Source: Promethearchaeota archaeon
Lineage (GTDB): Archaea; Asgardarchaeota; Lokiarchaeia; Sigyniarchaeales; SOKP01
Length of the DNA: 51,058 nt
Assembly: GCA_019057795.1 (NCBI GenBank)
Contig: JAHLWS010000014.1
Span: 1 to 51,058, forward strand
Direction: 5' to 3'
Numbering within the stretch: position 1 is the first letter of the stretch; every line of letters begins with the position of its first letter. The translations under genes were made by a program, and so were the position numbers. Positions 35,101-42,738 of this stretch are shown here, in pieces. Below the pieces are notes generated by a model, which saw only the letters and a list, made by a program, of their open reading frames with translations, was not told where the DNA came from and did no database searches.

Positions 35101-35454
35101 TTTGCAACAGAAGACACTAAAAAGGCTTTAAATAAAAATAACATTGAAGCTGTAAAACTTTATAAGGTCCACGAATACGGAATGGAGCCCAATATTATGC
35201 AATGTTTACAAGAAGGACGCATTGATATGGTTATAAACATCCCATTACCAACAACAGTCAAAGAGAAATTTAAAACCATAATGGAAGACGAATATAAAAT
35301 TAGACGCATGGCAGTAGACTACAATATTCCTGTAATAATCAATTTACAGTTAGCAAAAGCAGTTATTGACGCTATAAAAAATACGCGTGAAAAGAAAGTA
35401 AAAATAAAATCGCTTAATGAATACCACCAAACGCTAAAAGAAGTATATTGGTAA
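32137..35454 (+). CDS. carB: Carbamoyl-phosphate synthase large subunit
   Basis: 1105 residues, the standard length. Two homologous halves each carry a pre-ATP-grasp and ATP-grasp domain: GSGGIRIGQAGEFDYSGSQ and ATGYPLAYIAAKLA in the first, GSGTYRIGASVEFDWGSV and SYVLSGAAMRVSYDE in the second. Between them is the oligomerisation domain with RFGFSDGQIAKIMG and IDTLAAEWPAVTNY. The C-terminal MGS-like allosteric domain follows. ATG 32137 overlaps the carA stop; ATG 32143 is an alternative. With pyrG it forms a pyrimidine and arginine precursor group. Its last nine codons are repeated at 36148-36174. Confidence 0.95.
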   Translation: MIMPLDKSIKKALILGSGGIRIGQAGEFDYSGSQVLKALKEEGIETILVNPNIATIQTDPTLSDRVYLLPINVKYVEEVIKKEKPDGILLAFGGQTALNVGVELKEQGILEKYNIRVLGTPIEAIEVTEDRELFVKAMNDADAKVCQSKAVTSYKKAIEVAQEFGFPLMLRVAYTLGGRGSGIIDNMKDFERMAKKGLAQSRINQILIEESVWGWKEIEYEVVRDSVDNCFINCNMENFDPVGIHTGESIVVAPSQTLTNEEYHMLRSASIRVIRGLGIIGECNIQYALNPFSKEFRVIEVNARLSRSSALASKATGYPLAYIAAKLAIGYTLPELKNKITGITTACFEPALDYLVLKIPRWDLTKFHKVDRRIGSQMKSVGEVMAIGRTFEEVLQKAVRMLDIGMKGLVANNLEPIEDVNELKYTLRNPTDLRLFRIAEAIKKGISIDEIYRLSRVDKWFLYKLKNIVDLKRQIQDIELLESDDDEKKYWLERAKRFGFSDGQIAKIMGVDTIFIRQMRRRLNIHPFVKRIDTLAAEWPAVTNYLYLTYSASEHDINFEKEHKSNLKKVIVLGSGTYRIGASVEFDWGSVNCLWGLKKLGIDQAIMINYNPETVSTDYDISDKLYFEELSGERVLDICELEKADGIVVSAGGQIAQNLASKFSKYSEIFRKTGINILGTHGTRIDMAENRSKFSTLLDQLNIKQPEWNALTTSEEAIEFAQKVGYPILVRPSYVLSGAAMRVSYDEKTLKDTLDLAVSVSSEYPVVITKFFTDAREVECDGVCDGENVFIGAIVEHIENAGIHSGDATMAIPPQTVSNEVISKIEDYTNKIALALKIFGPFNVQYLVKNSEVYVIECNLRSSRSMPYVSKSRGINLMRLAAEVIMGGKIPKRLMNLPLGNYVSIKAPMFSFMRLDKADPILGVEMSSTGEVACIGEDFPDALMKSLEAADMNVPIDGGNILISVGGDELKNQVIPLAKKLKNLGFTIFATEDTKKALNKNNIEAVKLYKVHEYGMEPNIMQCLQEGRIDMVINIPLPTTVKEKFKTIMEDEYKIRRMAVDYNIPVIINLQLAKAVIDAIKNTREKKVKIKSLNEYHQTLKEVYW
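35428..35454 (+). repeat. carB 3' end, copy 1
   Basis: Codons QTLKEVYW plus TAA. It matches 36148-36174 at 24 of 27 bases; the three differences are GTA/GTT, TAT/TAC and TAA/TGA, all silent. Confidence 0.8.
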
Positions 35455-35480
35455 ACAAAAAAATCTGATTATTTGAATCG

Positions 35481-35966
35481 TTATATTAAGGATTCTATTG
35501 TAAAATCTGTTTTAAATCTCCTAATTAAAATTGTTAAAATTTCTTTTTTTGATTTCATTTTACCGTCATAAGAAATTTTGAATACTTTTTGTTGCGGATT
35601 GTATTCTACAGGATACTTAGAGCGATTGATATCGAAATAGAGCTCTAAATCTTCGTAAATTCTTTTTATTACATATGTCTGATTTTCTATAGGTATAGGA
35701 TTTAAAATTTCGAATTCTAAACCTTTTTTCTTTAAAAGATTCTCTAAAAAATGCTTTTCTTTCCTACGTAACCTTATTGACCTAAATTTCCAAAAATGCC
35801 CTATAGTCCACCAGCTAAAAGTATAAAGCAAAATAATCCATAAAGAAGTAATATAAGCAGTTATTGGTGCACCCAAATTAATTAAGAGCCAGTTAAATAC
35901 GCCAAGGAAGAATCCACTAAAAATATAAGCTTTTATCGTCCACCATTTTTTCGACCTTTCCATCAA
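35481..35966 (-). CDS. Membrane-anchored protein of unknown function
   Basis: 161 residues. Two membrane spans (about 12-32, GFFLGVFNWLLINLG, and 36-58) are followed by a basic stretch (FRSIRLRRKEKH) and a soluble alpha/beta domain of about 95 residues. No family recognised. The N-terminal G-F-F-x-G-x-x-x-W-L pattern is faintly like that of the 82-residue protein at 36889-37137. It lies between the two copies of the carB tail. Stop is 26 bases from the carB stop (convergent). Confidence 0.6.
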   Translation of the reverse strand: MMERSKKWWTIKAYIFSGFFLGVFNWLLINLGAPITAYITSLWIILLYTFSWWTIGHFWKFRSIRLRRKEKHFLENLLKKKGLEFEILNPIPIENQTYVIKRIYEDLELYFDINRSKYPVEYNPQQKVFKISYDGKMKSKKEILTILIRRFKTDFTIESLI

Positions 35967-36104
35967 TGAGTTCCCTCTATTTGTCGTTCTATAAATTTCA
36001 AATTTAAGTTTAAATTTTTTTTCCTAGCTTTTTAATTAATATTATATCGGTTTTCTAATATTTATTAGTAAACCAAATTATTTATTTGTTTACCAAAATG
36101 AAAC

Positions 36105-36147
36105 TTAAGAGTCTTTTTTTCTTTTCGATTTTGGGTATTTGATAATT
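36105..36147 (-). pseudogene. Truncated tail copy of the 82-residue membrane gene
   Basis: Minus strand reads IIKYPKSKRKKDS then TAA; the intact gene at 36889-37137 ends IIKYPKSRGKIDP. DNA matches at about 88% over 52 bases (36096-36147), including sequence past the stop. The body of the gene is missing: at 36148 the sequence switches to a copy of the carB tail. Confidence 0.7.
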
Positions 36148-36174
36148 CAAACGCTAAAAGAAGTTTACTGGTGA
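36148..36174 (+). repeat. carB 3' end, copy 2 (truncated gene remnant)
   Basis: Reads QTLKEVYW plus TGA with no carB body upstream. See 35428-35454. The rest of the gap to 36256 is AT-rich. Between 35967 and 36104 there is also an inverted repeat, GTAAAC at 36068-36073 and GTTTAC at 36088-36093. Confidence 0.8.
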
Positions 36175-36256
36175 TTTTACATATCTTGGTTATTATATCT
36201 TTTTTCTTTTCATAATTACAAGTCGTTTTAAAATCCTCCATTTAATGTGCAATAAT

Positions 36257-36829
36257 TTATGCGTAAATTTCCTGCTTTGAAACGGAAAGATTTTTGTAGT
36301 TTAAAACGAGATTTATGCACTTCCTATAATTAGAGACCCATCGAGAATTTATAACATATGGTCTCCTATCTCCAAAAAAAATCCGAAGTTGAATAGTCTT
36401 CCGCCTTCTCGGTTCTTTAGAAGTAAAAAAAAGAATCCAAGATGACCGCCTTCGACGGTAATCTTCTTTGATTTTTACGTAATCTATATCGGCAATATCT
36501 TCAAAAGGGATAAATCTGGTTTTCAGAGATAATAAAATCGTTGGCTTACGAAGCGCTATACCTTTCTCGTAAATGATGATGTAGCTTAAAAAATATCTAA
36601 CGACGGAAAAGAATGTGAGTATACCCATAATACACCCACCGAGAAGCAGCACAATTGCTACAAGTGGACCGCCTTCACGCATTAAAGATTCGTTAATAAA
36701 ATAAAAAATTAAAAACACTATGAACATTAATGTAGAACTAAGCCCAAAACCGAGATCGCCCTTCCAACCACCTTTGTTCCATTGAGCAAGCTCGTTCCTC
36801 CAAATTTCTTTTAATAGCGGTTTTTCCAT
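36257..36829 (-). CDS. Membrane protein with PH-like (bPH) C-terminal domain
   Basis: 190 residues. Two spans (about 28-48 and 55-80) follow an N-terminal cytoplasmic helix. The rest, from IIIYEKGIALRKPTILL through TRFIPFEDIADIDYVKI to IQLRIFFGDRRPYVINSRW, has the all-beta pattern of bacterial PH-like domains seen in many two-span membrane proteins. The segment DYRRRRSSWILFFTSKEPRRRK is very basic. The PH-like call rests on pattern only. Part of the minus-strand membrane-protein block. Confidence 0.6.
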   Translation of the reverse strand: MEKPLLKEIWRNELAQWNKGGWKGDLGFGLSSTLMFIVFLIFYFINESLMREGGPLVAIVLLLGGCIMGILTFFSVVRYFLSYIIIYEKGIALRKPTILLSLKTRFIPFEDIADIDYVKIKEDYRRRRSSWILFFTSKEPRRRKTIQLRIFFGDRRPYVINSRWVSNYRKCINLVLNYKNLSVSKQEIYA

Positions 36830-36888
36830 GTCGAATTGTTTATGTCCTTATTATTATTATAATAATTATAATATTATTTAAATGAAAC

Positions 36889-37137
36889 TTAAGGGTCTAT
36901 TTTTCCTCTCGATTTTGGATATTTAATAATTCCCACTACTAATAATGGAGAAGCCGCCATTATACCAAATGGTATACCGTAAAAAAATGCAATTATCACA
37001 GCTTCTCCTTGATTAATTGAAATTATTCTTCTAGTTAACCATGTTAACAAACCAAAAAAGGTTCCCATGATGAAAAACCCTTTTTTTGTATTCACTCCAT
37101 GGTTTAATTTTTTAAACCATATAGTTAATCGCTTCAT
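36889..37137 (-). CDS. Small two-span membrane protein
   Basis: 82 residues: basic N terminus (MKRLTIWFKKLNHGVNTKKG), two spans (about 21-38 and 46-70), basic tail. No family recognised. A truncated, diverged copy of its last 13 codons lies at 36105-36147, which shows the gene has been through a duplication or recombination and was probably real in both copies. Confidence 0.6.
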   Translation of the reverse strand: MKRLTIWFKKLNHGVNTKKGFFIMGTFFGLLTWLTRRIISINQGEAVIIAFFYGIPFGIMAASPLLVVGIIKYPKSRGKIDP

Positions 37138-37211
37138 TCTTAGATTTTTACCCTCTTTATTCTATGAAGATATAATTTTTGTTTATAAGGTGCGTGATTA
37201 ATTTTTCTCTC

Positions 37212-38237
37212 TCAAGCTTTAAAATCAAGAGATTCTCCACAATTTGGACAAAATTTAAATTTGGTTCCCATATGATACCCACAAACGGGACAATATAAGT
37301 CTGAATCGGCATGTTCTGGTTGAACTTGAACCTGTTCTGTTCTATATGGCTCAGTTGGTACTTGAAAATAACCTCGTCGGTATCCTAAATCGAATCTTAC
37401 TTTTAACGATGCGAAAAGAGTGGTCAATAAACATATAAAAAGTGGTCCAAGAATGATTGTTACTAAATTATTCAATAACTCGTTCAAAAATAGCATATCA
37501 TATCTCCTGCTTGCTGGGTTATACCACGAGGCTAATGTAGGGGCATCCACATGCCATACAAGGTTTAAGAGCCAACCGAAAATCACACTAATTGTGCGGA
37601 TAATTAAAGAGCTGATAACCAAAACTCCAACGATTTTCCAGAATGCTCCTTTAGTAATTAATCTTGCTTGTTTGAGAGGTTTTTCTATGTTTTCAAATTG
37701 ATAAGTGAATACTGAACAAATATAAAGTCCGAAAATTATAAATCCAGGAATCAATAAAAACCAGAACCCAAGTGGAACTCCAAGACCAAGAATAGCAAGG
37801 ACTACAAATAATTTGGAATTAAATGATTTCTTTATATCTTGAACGAAATCAGTATCTAAGTTTAAGTACTTCTTGTAGAGGTAAATACTCACGGAACTCA
37901 TAGCTAAGGCTGTAAATAAAGTGTTAATAATACTATCTATAAAGATAACGCTAAGACCAAATAGTAAATAATTTATGAGTTGAGGTATATCAGCTTCCGT
38001 CGGGTTTGAAGGATCGATTGTACTAATTACTTTTTCTCCAAGAACACTTAATTGCCAATTCAGATCTGCAAGTAAAAAAATCTTTAAAAGCAAATAAATT
38101 ACATAAAAAAGGGTGAGCGGTACGATAATTTTTGCCCAGTTCTTCCCAAATAAGCGAAAACCATCGGAAATGGATTCTCCATAACTTTTTTTTGCTATTC
38201 TTGTTAATTCTTGAGATTCGCGTGACATAACTTTCAT
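37212..38237 (-). CDS. Multi-span membrane protein with C-terminal zinc ribbon
   Basis: 341 residues. About six spans between 30 and 285, with an internal pattern resembling DUF-type glycerophosphoryl diester phosphodiesterase membrane domains (e.g. AILGLGVPLGFWFLLIPGFI). A cytoplasmic tail ends in a zinc ribbon, YCPVCGYHMGTKFKFCPNCG (C-x2-C and C-x2-C). Similar ribbons end the protein at 46483-47049. ATG 38237 is the first start; residue 4 is also Met. Function unknown. Confidence 0.7.
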   Translation of the reverse strand: MKVMSRESQELTRIAKKSYGESISDGFRLFGKNWAKIIVPLTLFYVIYLLLKIFLLADLNWQLSVLGEKVISTIDPSNPTEADIPQLINYLLFGLSVIFIDSIINTLFTALAMSSVSIYLYKKYLNLDTDFVQDIKKSFNSKLFVVLAILGLGVPLGFWFLLIPGFIIFGLYICSVFTYQFENIEKPLKQARLITKGAFWKIVGVLVISSLIIRTISVIFGWLLNLVWHVDAPTLASWYNPASRRYDMLFLNELLNNLVTIILGPLFICLLTTLFASLKVRFDLGYRRGYFQVPTEPYRTEQVQVQPEHADSDLYCPVCGYHMGTKFKFCPNCGESLDFKA

Positions 38238-38397
38238 TATTTATATGTGAGTAAGGATCAATCTAATAAGATTCAAAGTAAGTTAATAAATATTGTTATA
38301 ATTTGTTTCTGAATTCTAAATTAACATTCTTTTGCCAATAACAATCAAAGATTTGAAAATAAAAATAAAAAAAAGATTTTAGATTTTTTAATTTATT

Positions 38398-39372
38398 TTA
38401 ATCTCGTTTAATTTTTGTAAAAATCCAGGGTACTAATGTGACGAGTAGAAATGAAAGTATTAGGTATTGCAATAAATCCATAATTGGGGACTCTGGAAAT
38501 GCAAAACTAAGAACTAAATAGAGAACTAATGTAATCACTATTCCAATAACTAAATTTAAGATTCTTTGTTTATTACTTAACTCTCTGGGGTCATACTTTA
38601 TTTTTTCCGTCTCAAGAATATATCCTAAGGCTAATCCCATCATCGAACCACTTACCAGTCCATAATCGCCTGTTGGATTTGGAAATGCGTAGATTCCTAT
38701 TACAAATAATAAAATAGGAATTACTACTGACAAAATGAGTTTAATTGTAAGAGACAATGATGATATTTTTTCAGATACTTTAGGTTCTAAGATAATAAAC
38801 AGAATTAACCATATGAATCCAATTGTTAATCCCCCCCAAACATCTTGTAAATCATGTACTCCGATTATTACTCGCGAACTTGCTATAAGGTACACTAAAA
38901 CAGTAAAAATCCAAAAGAGGATTTTGTTTTTCTTTACATGAGCTTCATAGGCTATATATCCATAAGCGGCAATAGAATTTATAGAGTGACCTGAAGGAAA
39001 ACCAAATCCCTCCATAACAGGTTCACCAGTTACTAGTGGGCGTAGGTTTGTAGGTGGTCTTGGGTCTCGACAAATGTCTTTTATAGTTTCACTTACATAG
39101 TATGCTCCTAATAAAGAGTAGGCTAGATTTCTAGCAAATTTCTTATCATACGTATACCAAACTATTACAATTAGAAAAATAAAAACCCGTACACTCCCTA
39201 GCTCAGATATTAACGAAAAAATAGTATACACGATGGGATTATAATAAAAGAATTCATTAAACCAGATATTTAACCCAGCGAGGTATAGAATTAACCCAAC
39301 TACAAATGTTACACCAGCAATGATTAAAATATAGATAATTATTTTCTTCATATCTTGATTGGCTTCGTTCAA
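38398..39372 (-). CDS. PAP2-family membrane phosphatase
   Basis: 324 residues with about nine spans. The three PAP2 motifs are complete: KDICRDPRP, PSGHS and SRVIIGVHDLQD (catalytic His and Asp). The catalytic domain takes the first 190 residues and is followed by about four extra spans of unknown role. Family members dephosphorylate lipid phosphates such as phosphatidate or polyprenyl diphosphate at the membrane. TTG 39372 is the start: AGTG lies exactly seven bases upstream. Last of five minus-strand membrane genes in a row by position, first in transcription. Confidence 0.85.
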   Translation of the reverse strand: MNEANQDMKKIIIYILIIAGVTFVVGLILYLAGLNIWFNEFFYYNPIVYTIFSLISELGSVRVFIFLIVIVWYTYDKKFARNLAYSLLGAYYVSETIKDICRDPRPPTNLRPLVTGEPVMEGFGFPSGHSINSIAAYGYIAYEAHVKKNKILFWIFTVLVYLIASSRVIIGVHDLQDVWGGLTIGFIWLILFIILEPKVSEKISSLSLTIKLILSVVIPILLFVIGIYAFPNPTGDYGLVSGSMMGLALGYILETEKIKYDPRELSNKQRILNLVIGIVITLVLYLVLSFAFPESPIMDLLQYLILSFLLVTLVPWIFTKIKRD

Positions 39373-39428
39373 TATTTTTCACTTTTTTTTAAAATTATTC
39401 TAAAAACAATGGTATTATAATATTTTAC

Positions 39429-39482
39429 ATACTAGTATAAAAGGTTTTCTTCAAAAATTACCGGTAAAAATATAATTTTACC
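39429..39482. promoter_or_regulatory. Palindrome cluster between PAP2 and RAM-domain genes
   Basis: Three palindromic elements: ATACTAGTAT (39429-39438), TTACCGGTAA (39458-39467), and GGTAAAA with TTTTACC six bases apart (39463-39482). They sit in the divergent gap and could bind a dimeric regulator. No other gene is seen in 39373-39601. Confidence 0.4.
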
Positions 39483-39601
39483 ATTAATAAAAATCATGAA
39501 AAAAAATAAATAGTAATTAAATTTTGCTTTAGATAACTGTTTAAATGTAATGAATAACAAAAATATCGGGTGTCAAATAGATTTACTATCGAGGATACAT
39601 T

Positions 39602-39862
39602 TTGGTTCGCTTAAAGATTATCGGAACTCAATGGAAGATTGTAGAGAAATTGAAGGGTTTGAAACCAGAAGAAGATCAAGATTGGAAGATTACTTATACA
39701 TCCCCTACTTATGGTGGTTGGGATTTAATTGTAGAATGCATTTTTAATAACTTAGAAGATTTGGATAAAATCGTGTCCTTCTGTCGAACTGATGAAGATT
39801 TAAAAGAGTGGATCGATGCCACAACAACTCTGATCAGCACAAAAAGAAATTTTGAAGAATAG
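39602..39862 (+). CDS. Stand-alone RAM/Lrp effector-domain protein
   Basis: 86 residues from TTG 39602, with GAGGAT five bases upstream. The segment SPTYGGWDLIVECIFNNLED followed by LDKIVSFCRTDEDLKEWI and TTTLIS follows the RAM (Lrp/AsnC effector) pattern of a D-x-x-V/I strand, helix, then a T-x-I strand. No DNA-binding domain precedes it. Stand-alone RAM proteins pair with full Lrp proteins or act as amino-acid sensors. A longer ORF in another frame over the same DNA is a shadow. Confidence 0.6.
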   Translation: MVRLKIIGTQWKIVEKLKGLKPEEDQDWKITYTSPTYGGWDLIVECIFNNLEDLDKIVSFCRTDEDLKEWIDATTTLISTKRNFEE

Positions 39863-39885
39863 AGGTTTTTTTCTTATTTTATCAC

Positions 39886-40884
39886 TCAAATCAAATTATT
39901 AATAATAATCTCGGAAATATCTGACGAGTATTCACCTGTTCTCCTGATGCTTTCGATTATAAACCCTATTTCAACAAGATACTCTGAATTAGGATTAATT
40001 TTAATAAAATTACATACTTTTGTTAATTTTTTAGTGGATTCGATGGTTTCATTTGCTAATGTTAAACTATTTTGAAGCCAGGCGTCTAAACTCATGTTTA
40101 ATAAGTCTAAAGAAATCCTACTTGCATTCATAATGTTTTTGTACAATTCTTTATCGATTTTTTGGTAATCTATAAGTAAAACATTTCGCGCGATTTTTAC
40201 GGCGTGGTCCGCAATTCTCTCTAGAAATCGGCCTATAAATTTATAATTACTGGCATCTTCTAATGTAATACCTAATTTTTGGCACAATATAATATCTCGT
40301 AATACAATGTGAGCCTGGCGCTCGACTAGCCAATTCAATCGATCAATTTCATCATCACTTTCAATCACTTTTTCCGCTAGCCTTTTATCCTCCGTTTCCA
40401 AGGCTTTAAGTGCGTCCTCGTGCATACCATTAGCTAGGATATACATCCTCCTGATCGTTTTTTCAAATGGCATTTCTTTTGGGTCGAGTAAATCTTTGAT
40501 TATAATATTGTTATCTGTTTCCTCTATTATTTCAGTCCCTATTGTAATTTTTCTGAAATTTATTACAGTATCTCTTATTTTTGACTCAATCTTTTTACTA
40601 GATTTCACTTCTATAATGTTATACCCCATAATATAAGCTCCAACTAATAATCGAAACAAGAAATCAGAGTTTTTAATCTCGTCAATGTCGAACTTCTTCT
40701 CTCTTATAAGTTTTTCTGAACTTATGTAAGGAGTAATAAGTAAATTACCATCTGGTTGTGACAGGATTCCAATAGTATCTTTAACCTGAATTCCGTGCTT
40801 ATCAATCCATTCTCTTGGTAGACTAATGATATAAGTAGACCCACCCGTTTTTTGTACTTTTCTTGTTTCAATATTGAAAGACAT
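39886..40884 (-). CDS. AbrB-PhoU phosphate-uptake regulator
   Basis: About 332 residues. N-terminal AbrB/SpoVT DNA-binding domain (VQKTGGSTYIISLPREWIDK, then DGNLLITP) and two PhoU three-helix repeats (e.g. RRMYILANGMHEDALKALE, and SNYKFIGRFLERIADHAVKIAR with the E-x-x-x-D metal-binding pattern). This fusion is standard in archaea and is linked to phosphate-dependent gene control, though no pst genes are here. ATG 40884 is preferred; GTG 40896 is possible. Divergent from the SDR gene across a very AT-rich 200-base promoter region. Confidence 0.85.
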   Translation of the reverse strand: MSFNIETRKVQKTGGSTYIISLPREWIDKHGIQVKDTIGILSQPDGNLLITPYISSEKLIREKKFDIDEIKNSDFLFRLLVGAYIMGYNIIEVKSSKKIESKIRDTVINFRKITIGTEIIEETDNNIIIKDLLDPKEMPFEKTIRRMYILANGMHEDALKALETEDKRLAEKVIESDDEIDRLNWLVERQAHIVLRDIILCQKLGITLEDASNYKFIGRFLERIADHAVKIARNVLLIDYQKIDKELYKNIMNASRISLDLLNMSLDAWLQNSLTLANETIESTKKLTKVCNFIKINPNSEYLVEIGFIIESIRRTGEYSSDISEIIINNLI

Positions 40885-41097
40885 AACTTTTTCCACTAAA
40901 TTGTGTGTTTTATAAATATTATATTTATATAGAAAATAAATATTTTTTATATATTCTATATATTTTTCCTCAAGAATTTATAGATTTGTTTTAATTTATT
41001 TTATATTATACATATTTCAGGCACCAATCTTTAGAGTATATTGAAGAAATGGGTAATGTGAAGATTTAATAATATCTAACAACTTAAAGGGATTAAG

Positions 41098-42012
41098 ATG
41101 AATGAAAGATATTTTAAAAATAAAAACGCAGTAATCACTGGAGCAGCAAGCGGGATTGGTCGAACTTTAGCCTTAGAACTCGCCAAAATGGGAACTAACC
41201 TTGTGATTTCAGATATTAACTTGGAGCGATTAGAAAACGTAAAAGAAGAAGTGGAAGCTTATAAAGTTAAAGTCGTCTCAAAGAAGTGTGATGTCTCGAA
41301 AAAATCCGATGTTAAAAACTTGCGAGATACTACGCTCTTAAACATGCAAGATGTACATTTTCTTTTTAGCAACGCAGGAATAGCGGCAGGTGGACATCTT
41401 GAAAGCTTTTCAAACGAAATATGGAGGAATGTCATCAATGTAAACATATGGGGCATGATTAATTTAGTTAATGCGTTTATTCCTAAAATGGTAGAACAAG
41501 GTTTTGGGCACGTTATTGTAACCGGCTCTATTGCGGGAATAATTGGAGCTGGTGGATTAATTCCGTACAGCACCTCTAAATTTGCTAATTTTGGATTCTG
41601 TGAAGCTTTGTACGGAGAATTTAAAGATAAAGGAATAGATGTTTCTATAATTTGTCCGTTCCCTATTAAAACTAATCTAATTGAAACAGCTAAAATGAGT
41701 TTTTCTCCCGATTTGCTTAGTAAATATAGTCAAGAGCAGTTAGCCAAAGGCTTCGAATTTGGAAAGGAACAATATTGGAATGAATTCACAAAAGGAGGAT
41801 GCGAGTTAGATAGGGCAATACACATTTATCTCAAAAAAATCGCTAAAAAAAAACTCTATATAAGCGAACGTAAAAAAGCGAGATATCTCTTCTTTATAAA
41901 AGGGCTATGGCCAAATTTTTATAAAAAGCTCGTGAGGAAAGTAGGTGCTGAACACATTAATGTGCTGGACGAATCAACTAAAAAAGCCATTGATTTCATA
42001 GAAAATATCTAG
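41098..42012 (+). CDS. Short-chain dehydrogenase/reductase
   Basis: 304 residues, classical SDR. NAD(P) motif TGAASGIG (15-22), SNAGIAAGG, catalytic Ser in VTGSIAGIIG, and Y-x3-K in YSTSKFANFGF. The acidic residue after strand 2 (SDIN) favours NAD(H). A C-terminal extension of about 50 basic residues (KKARYLFFIKGLWPNFYKKL) suggests membrane association. Substrate unknown. AGGGATTAAG precedes ATG; a T8 tract lies at 42077-42084. Confidence 0.88.
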   Translation: MNERYFKNKNAVITGAASGIGRTLALELAKMGTNLVISDINLERLENVKEEVEAYKVKVVSKKCDVSKKSDVKNLRDTTLLNMQDVHFLFSNAGIAAGGHLESFSNEIWRNVINVNIWGMINLVNAFIPKMVEQGFGHVIVTGSIAGIIGAGGLIPYSTSKFANFGFCEALYGEFKDKGIDVSIICPFPIKTNLIETAKMSFSPDLLSKYSQEQLAKGFEFGKEQYWNEFTKGGCELDRAIHIYLKKIAKKKLYISERKKARYLFFIKGLWPNFYKKLVRKVGAEHINVLDESTKKAIDFIENI

Positions 42013-42114
42013 ATAATTAAAGCACTAATTCTAAAAAATTGAATATAAGAAATTTGAGAAAAAATTTTTTAATTTATTTTTTTTAATTTAGTAGATTTAA
42101 TTGAATTTTTAATT

Positions 42115-42609
42115 TTACAGGAATAATTCCATAAATATCTCATCATCGTAATTCCCATCTAACTTAACTTGTTTAGCTAAAACTCCTTTTTTAATAAATC
42201 CTAATTTTTTATAGAAATTTTGCGCTTTATTATTGCTCCCTCGAACATAAATAATAATTTTTTCATAGCGATTCAATTTAGCAAAATTAATTGTGTAGCG
42301 TGCCAATTGTTCTCCAATTCCATTTCTCCTCCAATTAGGAAGGATAAAAGTACCCATAACGCCAACATGATCGAATGAATTTGTATATTTTGCCCATAGA
42401 TCTAAAGATTGGAATCCTACTATTTGTTTTTTAATTTCTGCTAAAAAAATTCCTTCTCGATCGGAAAGTTGGGCTATATATGTTCTCTCTTGTTCAGATG
42501 TAAAAGGAATATTAACCGCAGTATAAATTTTTTCAGCACAAATAACTTTCCATATTGAAGAAATTGCTCTTGCATCGTCAATTGTTGCTTTATGTATATT
42601 CAAGTCCAT
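42115..42609 (-). CDS. GNAT-family N-acetyltransferase
   Basis: About 164 residues. Start strand NIHKATIDDARAI, acetyl-CoA site VMGTFILPNWRRNGIGEQL (the R/Q-x-x-G-x-G/A loop is RRNGIG), then IIIYVRGSNNKAQNFYKKLGF, the usual GNAT motif B. Acceptor unknown. ATG 42609 is preferred over TTG 42621. It is convergent with the SDR gene and lies downstream of glutamine synthetase on the same strand, with about 130 bases between them. Confidence 0.85.
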   Translation of the reverse strand: MDLNIHKATIDDARAISSIWKVICAEKIYTAVNIPFTSEQERTYIAQLSDREGIFLAEIKKQIVGFQSLDLWAKYTNSFDHVGVMGTFILPNWRRNGIGEQLARYTINFAKLNRYEKIIIYVRGSNNKAQNFYKKLGFIKKGVLAKQVKLDGNYDDEIFMELFL

Positions 42610-42738
42610 TATTTTTCTCAAAACTATGAATTATATTAGATAATATCAAATTGAATTACCATATTATGTTTTCTAAGTTAAGAAAATGTAAAAATAATTG
42701 GTATTATAAATAAAAGAAAAGAAAAAAGAATAGTTTAT

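Noticed and set aside
36844..36880. TTATTATTATTATAATAATTATAATATTATT stretch as a regulatory repeat, shown here only in part by position
   Set aside because: Simple AT-rich sequence between two minus-strand genes; probably promoter DNA without specific symmetry.
39550..39747. 65-codon ATG frame overlapping the RAM-domain gene
   Set aside because: Its translation has no family pattern, while the other frame over the same DNA encodes a clear RAM-type domain with a good ribosome site.
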